Assembly (NCBI GenBank): GCA_003978865.1
Contig: QNXS01000042.1
Coordinates: 1 to 6,291, forward strand
Direction: 5' to 3'
DNA: 6,291 nt
Source: Archaeoglobus sp.
GTDB lineage: Archaea > Halobacteriota > Archaeoglobi > Archaeoglobales > Archaeoglobaceae
A program made the position numbers and the translations under genes. A model generated the notes under the pieces. That model was given only the letters and a program-made list of their open reading frames with translations, did no database searches and was not told the origin of the DNA. Shown piece by piece: positions 1 to 5,487 of the stretch (the first letter of the stretch is position 1; the number at the start of each line of letters is the position of its first letter).

Positions 1-143
1 ATATGATTGGAGAAGTAGTGTTCTGTGAGAAAAAGAAGCTTCTAAAGGTAGCAAATATTGAGTGCTGGAATTGTGAATATAATATAGTAAATGGAGGAGC
101 CTGCTATCCATGGTCAAAAACGGATATTAAAAGTGTATGGTAG
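1..143 (+). CDS. 3' end of an unrecognised cysteine-containing protein (partial)
   Basis: This reading frame is open from the window edge (first full codon at position 3) to a TAG at 141-143. It shows the last 46 or so residues of a protein that begins outside the window. The ATG at position 3 is probably internal. The visible tail is rich in Lys/Glu and aromatic residues. Counting from that ATG, it carries four cysteines: C8, C21 and C24 (within ECWNCEY) and C33 (within GGACYPWSK). This could be part of a metal site, but I recognise no family and assign no function. Two points favour a real gene: the composition is typical of a coding strand, and the stop lies one nucleotide from the end of convergent polB, the same compact 3'-to-3' packing seen at 3629/3633. 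The opposite strand is also open here but reads as a Leu/Tyr/Ser/His-rich shadow. Confidence 0.5.
   Translation, partial: MIGEVVFCEKKKLLKVANIECWNCEYNIVNGGACYPWSKTDIKSVW
116..120 (-). terminator. weak oligo-T terminator candidate of polB
   Basis: On the minus strand a run of five T follows the polB stop codon by about 25 nt (CCGTTTTTGACC), inside the convergent neighbour's coding sequence. Archaeal RNA polymerase can terminate at short U-tracts without a hairpin, so it is plausible. Runs of this length are common in AT-rich DNA, so it is weak evidence. Confidence 0.25.
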
Positions 144-144
144 A

Positions 145-2529
145 TTAGAAGAAAGCATCGAGCGTTTTTTGCCCGCTACGCCTTACTTCACTTTCAGAAA
201 AATTGAATCTTTCGAGAATTCTCATAACCACAGGCAATACCTGTTTTTCAATGTAGTAATCTTTATCAAGTTTGTACACATTGCCATCTCTGTCAACAAC
301 ATTTTCCCCATCGAAGGATTCCACCAAGTCAACAGGAAAAGCTCTATCCCCAACATTTCCTGAGCCCCTCAGTATTATGTAACCAATCTTGGATCCAACT
401 GTATACATTATTCCCTTCTTTGCCGCTTTCAAAGCTGCTTTTACATGAGCCTGCACACTTTCATACTTTGTAGGTTTCCTTGTCAAGCTTTTATATACTA
501 CATATTGCTCAAGTGGATATTCTCCACATCTTATTTTCTCAATTACTTCTCTAACAAACTCAACTGCCCTTTCAGGATTTTTGTCCTTCAGTATGATCTC
601 TATAACCTTCCTCTGAATACCTTTCGCAAGTTCACACCAATCCCCTCTCCTAACTTCCAGACCCTTTACCACAATTCTGCCATCTGTCGTGAGCCCGGCG
701 TACCTCTTTTTTTCTACAAAGAATATACTTTTGTATAATTCATCTATTTCTATCTGAATTGGCATTTTTTCCCTGAATACTTTTATTAGTTTTCTTACTT
801 CTCTTTTCAGATTTTCAAGGTCCAATCCGTCTTTCGTCACGAATATACTGTCCGTGTCGCCGTAAAGGACTTTAAACCCCATTTCTTCTGCTATTTTAAC
901 TGAAGTTTTTATGAAGTGCCTACCCCATGCAGTTGTAGCTTCAGCACACTCCTTGCAGTACCATCTTGCCAAACTCCACCCAGTATAACCGTAGAAAGAG
1001 TTTGTCAGAACTTTAAGTGTCATCTGCTTGATATCAAGTAGTCTATACTCAACGTTATCTCTCCCAAGTTTTTTCATTATCTTTTTTATTGCTCTCCTTT
1101 TTTCAATCAACATTCTGAGAATTCTACGGAAAAAACCATCCGGCACCTTTTTGAATGCATGTCCAACTTCTGGAGCCAGATAACAATCATCACACTTGCC
1201 TTTGACGAGTGTGTCAGGACTTATGTTGAAAGTTATCATTATTGAGGGATACATTGATGCAAAATCAAGGCATACAACATTTTCGTGCAAACCTCTTACC
1301 GGTTCAAGAACGAATGCCCCCTCATAACTTTCCCCCCTATCATTAGGATTTGGAGCAATTTCACCAATTCTGTGTGCCTCACTCATTAGAAGCCATTCAA
1401 CCTGCCTGCCTCTACCACTTCTTGCAACATCGTCGGTCGGAATTCTTATCATTCTGCTTAGTTCGTACTGCATAGGCAGCAATTCTTCGGCTATGTAGTA
1501 TGTATTTAGGACGTCCTGCTTTGCATATTTTAAAACAGAATTTTTGTCTCCTGAAGTCCATTTTCTATATATGTCCTTCGCCTCTATATCTGCGATTTCA
1601 ACCTTTGTTCCCAAGTATTCGGCAACGTTCTCAAGTTTCTTTATCTTAACATCTATACTTCTCAGAGCTATGTCATAGAGGTCGATGTTCAGTCTTCCAG
1701 CAATTTTTGGTCTTCTTGGATTTCCGGGCTTGAACGTGAGAGATGTCATATCCCTGCCTATATCAAGTTTTATTCCATATTTTTCAGCTCTCTTTTTTAT
1801 ATAAGGCCAATCAAAGGCATCCTGATTGTATCCAACTATAACATCTGGATCTTCTACTCTGATCAAATGAAGAAACCTCGTTATAACATCCCTCTCATTC
1901 ATTCCTTCTCCAGTGTTTATTATTTCCTCAAAATCGCCACATTTTACAGATATTATTATTATAGGATCTTTTTCCGGGTCTGGCATTCCTATAGCGGTAA
2001 GCATCTCACAATCAAATGCAAGAACTTTAAGTTTCGGTAACTCATCCATTTCAATTCTATCAATTCTTTCAGCCTTAATTTCCGGTAATCTACCTTTAAC
2101 AACAGCTTCTCTACCATCAACAACAATCCCGTCCATACATGCAAGATCTCTATCTATCAGGTAACGGTAAGCAAAGGGTATATCAGCCTCTCTAACTTTC
2201 AGACCGAGCGCTGATACGGCCTCCCTTAACTTTGGGACGTGCTGAGGATGCTTTACATATATCTTAAATGCTTCAACATCATTTCCGATGTACTTTGCAC
2301 TGATAGTCTCAACTTTTTCAGGAGAGATCATCTCATTTCTTCTTTCAACTTTAATATTGAGAATGTCCTCTTCATGTATGCCTTCTTCTTTCAGTGCGTA
2401 AAAGTACGGCTGAAAAGTATCATCATAAACGACAAAGATACCGCTATCATTTTTACACCACAGCCTGATAACTGCTCTATCGTTTTTTGTTATATAATCA
2501 ACATCAAACAACCAGCCCGTGTACTTCAT
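145..2529 (-). CDS. polB: Family B replicative DNA polymerase (PolB)
   Basis: DNA-dependent DNA polymerase with 3'-5' proofreading, acting at the replication fork with PCNA. It is complete at 794 aa, slightly longer than the roughly 780 aa usual for the archaeal family. The N-terminal domain keeps residues matching the uracil read-ahead pocket of Pyrococcus Pol (FQPY at 39-42, V98 in HPQHVP). Exonuclease motifs are Exo I FDCE with D173 and E175, Exo II N235 to D240 and Exo III Y335 to D339. Polymerase motifs are A (DFASMYPSI, D422), B (K506-x3-NSFYG) and C (YGDTDS, 556-561), plus KKRY at 607-610. The C-terminus is a canonical PIP box, QKTLDAFF (787-794), for sliding-clamp binding. C525 and C528 match one family disulfide pair. 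The other pair seems absent: C446 and C449 are present, but the usual partner near 460 is Lys. ATG 2527-2529 is the only start before an in-frame stop at 2551-2553, and the N-terminus lines up with A. fulgidus PolB from memory. No intein is present. Confidence 0.98.
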   Translation of the reverse strand: MKYTGWLFDVDYITKNDRAVIRLWCKNDSGIFVVYDDTFQPYFYALKEEGIHEEDILNIKVERRNEMISPEKVETISAKYIGNDVEAFKIYVKHPQHVPKLREAVSALGLKVREADIPFAYRYLIDRDLACMDGIVVDGREAVVKGRLPEIKAERIDRIEMDELPKLKVLAFDCEMLTAIGMPDPEKDPIIIISVKCGDFEEIINTGEGMNERDVITRFLHLIRVEDPDVIVGYNQDAFDWPYIKKRAEKYGIKLDIGRDMTSLTFKPGNPRRPKIAGRLNIDLYDIALRSIDVKIKKLENVAEYLGTKVEIADIEAKDIYRKWTSGDKNSVLKYAKQDVLNTYYIAEELLPMQYELSRMIRIPTDDVARSGRGRQVEWLLMSEAHRIGEIAPNPNDRGESYEGAFVLEPVRGLHENVVCLDFASMYPSIMITFNISPDTLVKGKCDDCYLAPEVGHAFKKVPDGFFRRILRMLIEKRRAIKKIMKKLGRDNVEYRLLDIKQMTLKVLTNSFYGYTGWSLARWYCKECAEATTAWGRHFIKTSVKIAEEMGFKVLYGDTDSIFVTKDGLDLENLKREVRKLIKVFREKMPIQIEIDELYKSIFFVEKKRYAGLTTDGRIVVKGLEVRRGDWCELAKGIQRKVIEIILKDKNPERAVEFVREVIEKIRCGEYPLEQYVVYKSLTRKPTKYESVQAHVKAALKAAKKGIMYTVGSKIGYIILRGSGNVGDRAFPVDLVESFDGENVVDRDGNVYKLDKDYYIEKQVLPVVMRILERFNFSESEVRRSGQKTLDAFF
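165..170 (+). terminator. oligo-T terminator candidate of the left partial gene
   Basis: A run of six T (GCGTTTTTTGCC) lies about 22 nt after the TAG of the partial gene, on the sense strand of that gene. There is no clear hairpin before it, as is usual for archaeal intrinsic terminators. It lies in the last polB codons; the T6 is the complement of the Gln-Lys-Thr codons of the PIP box. Confidence 0.35.
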
Positions 2530-2530
2530 T

Positions 2531-2542
2531 GAAGTTAACTTC
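2531..2542. promoter_or_regulatory. 12-bp perfect palindrome abutting the polB start
   Basis: GAAGTTAACTTC is its own reverse complement and ends one base before the polB ATG. As DNA it could bind a dimeric regulator. As RNA it could fold into a 4-bp stem with a UUAA loop next to the start codon. A 12-bp palindrome is expected about once or twice by chance in a window this size, so only its placement makes it notable. Confidence 0.3.
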
Positions 2543-2580
2543 TCACTGCGTTAGTTAGCTCTTTTGTTTTTTGATACCAA

Positions 2581-2590
2581 CTTAAATTAG
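2581..2590. promoter_or_regulatory. AT-rich element, possible TATA box shared by divergent promoters
   Basis: Within the 89-bp divergent region, CTTAAATTAG reads as CTAATTTAAG on the other strand, so it resembles an archaeal TATA box both ways. On the plus strand it follows GATACCAA, a possible BRE, and would start transcription near 2610, just before the nucleotidyltransferase. On the minus strand it would start near 2560, giving polB a leader of about 30 nt. A second AT-rich run (2601-2613) could instead serve the nucleotidyltransferase from its internal start at 2637. The two options cannot be separated by eye. Confidence 0.35.
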
Positions 2591-2618
2591 ACACCAGAAT
2601 ATTAAAATTTAAGTAACA

Positions 2619-3629
2619 ATGGGTAAAAATTTATCCATGAAAGTCGTGATAATGGCTGGTGGTTACGCTACAAGACTCTGGCCTATAACTAAAACAAAGG
2701 CTAAACCACTTTTACCTGTCGGAAGAAAAAAAATAATAGATGTAATCTATGAGAAAGTAAAAAATTTTGGGCGTGTAATAATTTCAACAAACAGGAGATT
2801 TGAAGCAGAGTTCGTTAAATGGAGTAGAGGAAAAGATATAGACGTTGTTGCTGAAGAAAGTACGAAGGAAGAAGAAAAACTTGGAGCGGTAAAAGCTCTA
2901 TCACGTGTGCTCAGTGAATTGGATGATGATGTGCTTGTGGTTGCAGGAGATAACCTATTCTCTTTTGACATTTCTGAGTTTGTTTCTTACTATAAAAGTA
3001 AGTCCAAACCATGTACATGTTTATACGATGTTGGAGATTACGAGCTTGCAAAGAGATATGGAGTTGCAGAGCTTAGAGGGGACAGAATTGTAAAATTTCT
3101 TGAAAAACCAGACAATCCGCCGTCAACACTCGTGGGAATTGGAATATATGCCTTTCCACCGTACATAGCAGATTTGCTGGATAGATACGTATCTTCCTCC
3201 ACGGAAGCAGATAATATAGGTAATTTCATGACTTGGCTATGCAAAAAAGAGGAGTTATATGGATTTTCTTTCTCTGACGGAATGTGGTACGATATTGGTA
3301 GTCCAGATTCATACATAGAGGCTTTGAAGATGTTCATGGAAAACCACGTAGGAGCGGTAGAAATTGACAAACACTCCAAAATAATAAAGCCCGTTTGTAT
3401 AGAGGACGATGTAAAAATAGCAGGAAGGTCTATGATAGGTCCATACGCATGTGTGGGTAAAGGATGTTTAATAGAAAATTCAGATGTTTGTGAAAGTGTA
3501 CTTTTTAGAAATGTCATTCTCCGAAACACAACAATATGGAGGAGCCTAATAGATGATGAATGTGAGATAAGAAAACTTAACCTCAGTAACTCGATAATAG
3601 GGTCACACGCAAAAATCCAAAGAGCCTAA
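2619..3629 (+). CDS. Sugar-1-phosphate nucleotidyltransferase (NTP_transferase, hexapeptide C-terminus)
   Basis: Transfers a nucleotidyl group from an NTP to a sugar 1-phosphate, giving an NDP-sugar for glycan or S-layer/glycoprotein synthesis in the cytoplasm. The N-terminal GT-A-like domain has the signature AGGYATRLWPITKTKAKPLL (13-32; G14, G15, R19, and K29 that usually contacts phosphate). It also has a metal-binding VAGDN (D111), the sugar-site FLEKPDNP (160-167) and GIGIY (173-177), and a second metal Asp in WYDIGSPD (D225). Residues from about 245 to 336 form imperfect hexapeptide repeats of a short left-handed beta helix. At 336 aa it is shorter than the roughly 400-aa GlmU-like archaeal bifunctional enzymes, so a second acetyltransferase activity is doubtful. 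The sugar and base (glucose, mannose or GlcNAc; dTTP, UTP or GTP) cannot be read from the sequence. There is no clear ribosome binding site. Met7 (2637-2639, MKVVIMAGG) matches where the family usually begins and is a strong alternative start. It stands alone on its strand. Confidence 0.9.
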   Translation: MGKNLSMKVVIMAGGYATRLWPITKTKAKPLLPVGRKKIIDVIYEKVKNFGRVIISTNRRFEAEFVKWSRGKDIDVVAEESTKEEEKLGAVKALSRVLSELDDDVLVVAGDNLFSFDISEFVSYYKSKSKPCTCLYDVGDYELAKRYGVAELRGDRIVKFLEKPDNPPSTLVGIGIYAFPPYIADLLDRYVSSSTEADNIGNFMTWLCKKEELYGFSFSDGMWYDIGSPDSYIEALKMFMENHVGAVEIDKHSKIIKPVCIEDDVKIAGRSMIGPYACVGKGCLIENSDVCESVLFRNVILRNTTIWRSLIDDECEIRKLNLSNSIIGSHAKIQRA

Positions 3630-3632
3630 ATA

Positions 3633-4352
3633 CTATCCATGTTCAAAATTTTTCACCAATTTCTCAAAGTCTAACTTTCCAGTATATATAGCCGAGCCGA
3701 TAATCACACCTCTTGCACCCACATTCTTTATGGATTTAACATCCTCAACACTCGAAATTCCTCCCGCAACATAGACAGGCATGTTAATATTTTTAACAAC
3801 TTCCCTAACTGGAGAAATCTCAACCCCCCTCATGAGTCCTTCCACATCAACGTTCGTATACAGTATTAAGATGTCGTATCCTTCAAAAGTTTTGGCAAAT
3901 TGAACGGGTGAAAGCTCAGTTTTTTCTTTCCATCCCCTCACAACTACTTTGTTTTTTCTTGAATCTACTGCCACCATAATTCTCTCCGGATATTTTTTTG
4001 CAAGGTAAATCACCTCTTCAGGCCTCTCATAAGCCACCGTTCCAAGAATTATTCGATCTATATTTTTTTCAAGAAGTTTCTCTGCAAGTTCAATACTTCT
4101 TATTCCTCCACCAACTTGCATCTTTACATCAACTAAAGATCTTATTTTAAGTATTATATCCTCATGATACAATCTGCCTTCGAAAGCCCCACTCAGATCA
4201 ATTATGTGAAGAGCTTTAGCACCTTTTTCTACCCAGTTTTTTGCTATCTCTATAGGATTGTCAAGAGAAACAAGAACCGCACTAACTTCTCCCTGTTGAA
4301 GTTGAACGCACTTTCCATCTTTCAAATCTACTGCCGGAATTATCTCAAACAT
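3633..4352 (-). CDS. hisA: HisA, ProFAR isomerase of histidine biosynthesis
   Basis: 1-(5-phosphoribosyl)-5-[(5-phosphoribosylamino)methylideneamino]imidazole-4-carboxamide isomerase. It carries out the Amadori rearrangement of ProFAR to PRFAR, the fourth step of histidine biosynthesis, in the cytoplasm. At 239 aa it has the usual length of a half-barrel-duplicated TIM barrel. Visible signatures are the N-terminal catalytic Asp (D9 in IPAVDLKDGKCVQL), LHIIDLSGA (48-56), phosphate-binding GGGIR (81-85), the second catalytic Asp (D130 in VAVDSRKNKVVVRGW), the conserved Thr (T166 in YTNVDVEG), and GGI (197-199) and GSA (219-221) for the second phosphate. The balance of signatures favours HisA over HisF. 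The ATG directly follows the TGA of cobT with no spacer and no convincing ribosome binding site, suggesting translational coupling. Other his genes are not in the window. Its stop (TAG) lies 3 nt from the stop of the convergent nucleotidyltransferase. Confidence 0.95.
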   Translation of the reverse strand: MFEIIPAVDLKDGKCVQLQQGEVSAVLVSLDNPIEIAKNWVEKGAKALHIIDLSGAFEGRLYHEDIILKIRSLVDVKMQVGGGIRSIELAEKLLEKNIDRIILGTVAYERPEEVIYLAKKYPERIMVAVDSRKNKVVVRGWKEKTELSPVQFAKTFEGYDILILYTNVDVEGLMRGVEISPVREVVKNINMPVYVAGGISSVEDVKSIKNVGARGVIIGSAIYTGKLDFEKLVKNFEHG

Positions 4353-5381
4353 TCAGACACACTCTACTATTTTTTCATAATCTTCTTCAACTTCGTTAAG
4401 AAAATCTTCCGGTTTTATTCCCCTCATATATGCAATCAGTGTTGCCGCTCCAGCTCCAACTCCTTCCTTAACAAACCCTTCAGAATAAGCTCTTAATCCA
4501 GACTTAGATGACCTATCCAACATTGGGTCTGCTGCTACCACAGGTATGGGAGATATTGACGCTATGTCCGCTGTTCCATCCTCCGCAACGTACTTTGTTG
4601 TTACAATTATCCCATTTCCACTAAAACCAAGTCTAAGAGCTATATGAGCTACGGCAGCCATCTGAGTGCCTCCAGCAAAAATAACTGGCTTTTTACTACC
4701 GCAGGCTATACCCGAGGCAACAAGAATTACCGGGTCTCCAACCTTTGCAATTATTTCAAGCGGAGTCTCATCTCCATTAAGCCTTGAAGTTGCTTTTTCT
4801 ATTACTTTTCTCTTTAACTCTACCGGATTTTCGGGCATACTTGAAGAGACCTTACAGTCAACACCAAGAGCTTTAAGCACGGCCCCAGCAGTAGTAGTTC
4901 CTGCAGGTATACTCTCACCGACAACAATTACGTCCGCAAGTTCTGAGATTTTACTTCCAATTAATTTTGCAAGTTTAAAACACCTATCTACATCACCAAC
5001 GTTCATAGCATCTCTTTCAGCTATGTTCTCTCCAACAGGTGCCCTTACGTTTAAAACCGGTGTGTAAGGTTTGACAATTAATCCAGCATCAACTACAAAG
5101 AAGGGGATGTTTGTAAGTCTCAACGATGTGTAAGTTATAAGAGCGGGAGTTGGCTTTCCATCGGGAGTTGCAGGAGGAAATGGTATAATCTCACATTTTC
5201 CATAGTGAAGTAACTCAACATCTGCTGGAGGTGTGAATTTTATCAGATCGCTATTTGCTCCCGCCACCGTTATTCCCGGAATGGATGCTGTTAAAGTATT
5301 GCCCACTGTAAAAAGAAATATTGGTCTGCTTTTTAATAAATTAAGAGCCTTAACGTCCCCATTTTTTACAATCCGGTACAT
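4353..5381 (-). CDS. cobT: Archaeal CobT-type nicotinate-nucleotide phosphoribosyltransferase (UPF0284/TIGR00303)
   Basis: Predicted to transfer the phosphoribosyl group of nicotinate mononucleotide to a base such as 5,6-dimethylbenzimidazole or another lower ligand. This makes the alpha-ribazole phosphate used in the nucleotide loop of cobamides. At 342 aa it is full length for the archaeal family, recalled as MJ1598-like. Landmarks are GESIPAGTTTAGAVL (155-169), which corresponds to the GNTT loop of bacterial CobT, the small-residue loop FAGGTQMAAVAH (235-246), and EGFVKEGVGAGAATL (301-315). E306 in the last resembles the glutamate-bearing GEGTGA segment of bacterial CobT that holds the catalytic base. 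These correspondences are my reading by eye. A TATA-like AATTTATT lies about 25 nt before the ATG, consistent with a leaderless mRNA, and no Shine-Dalgarno is seen. It is the first gene of a cobT-hisA unit. Archaeoglobi use corrinoid enzymes in the acetyl-CoA/methyl branch, which gives a need for cobamides. The substrate base is not determined here. Confidence 0.85.
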   Translation of the reverse strand: MYRIVKNGDVKALNLLKSRPIFLFTVGNTLTASIPGITVAGANSDLIKFTPPADVELLHYGKCEIIPFPPATPDGKPTPALITYTSLRLTNIPFFVVDAGLIVKPYTPVLNVRAPVGENIAERDAMNVGDVDRCFKLAKLIGSKISELADVIVVGESIPAGTTTAGAVLKALGVDCKVSSSMPENPVELKRKVIEKATSRLNGDETPLEIIAKVGDPVILVASGIACGSKKPVIFAGGTQMAAVAHIALRLGFSGNGIIVTTKYVAEDGTADIASISPIPVVAADPMLDRSSKSGLRAYSEGFVKEGVGAGAATLIAYMRGIKPEDFLNEVEEDYEKIVECV

Positions 5382-5402
5382 ATTATCAGCTAAGAATGGC
5401 TG

Positions 5403-5417
5403 AATAAATTAGTTTTT
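5403..5417 (-). promoter_or_regulatory. BRE/TATA-like promoter of cobT-hisA (leaderless)
   Basis: On the minus strand AAAAACTAATTTATT has an A-rich BRE-like stretch followed by the TATA-like AATTTATT, centred near 5406. Archaeal transcription usually starts about 22-27 nt downstream of the TATA centre, which falls on or next to the A of the cobT ATG at 5381. This would give a leaderless mRNA, in line with the missing ribosome binding site. Confidence 0.45.
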
Positions 5418-5470
5418 GGTTGTCTGAATGTGATCTAAGCGTAACATTTAATAAAATTATAAAATTAAAC

Positions 5471-5487
5471 AAAAAAATTTAAAAACT
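5471..5487 (-). terminator. oligo-T terminator after the tetraheme cytochrome gene
   Basis: Right after the TAA at 5488-5490, the minus strand reads AAGTTTTTAAATTTTTTT, then continues T-rich to about 5445. Two T runs (5 and 7) with no GC-rich hairpin are typical of archaeal intrinsic termination. It is the strongest terminator in the window and suggests that cytochrome transcripts end here, not running into cobT-hisA. Confidence 0.6.

Noticed and set aside
1..111. Minus-strand open frame from an ATG at 109-111 to the window edge
   Set aside because: It reads as a Leu/Ser/Tyr/His-rich product typical of an antisense shadow. The plus-strand frame has a more protein-like composition and ends neatly against polB. 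It cannot be fully excluded without the flanking sequence.
91..363. 90-codon plus-strand reading frame overlapping the polB 3' end
   Set aside because: From 145 onward it lies antisense to the conserved PolB C-terminus including the PIP box, and before that it overlaps the better partial frame ending at 143. Its product has no recognisable motif.
3038..3529. 163-codon minus-strand frame inside the nucleotidyltransferase gene
   Set aside because: It is fully antisense to a gene with clear catalytic motifs and has a Ser/Pro/Ile-rich composition with no motif, so it is a shadow.
4164..4496. 110-codon plus-strand frame across the cobT-hisA junction
   Set aside because: It is antisense to two well-supported genes, has a Phe/Tyr/Asn/Ser-rich product, and shows no promoter or ribosome binding site.
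4666..5067. 133-codon plus-strand frame inside cobT
   Set aside because: It is antisense to the conserved CobT loops, and its Ser/Thr/Pro-rich product is the complement of Gly/Ala/Val codons.
5382..5487. Spacer checked for a small gene, tRNA or riboswitch (cobalamin) upstream of cobT
   Set aside because: The 106 bp are AT-rich with no open frame of note, no tRNA-like folding and no B12-box-like segment. It is adequately explained by a terminator and a promoter.
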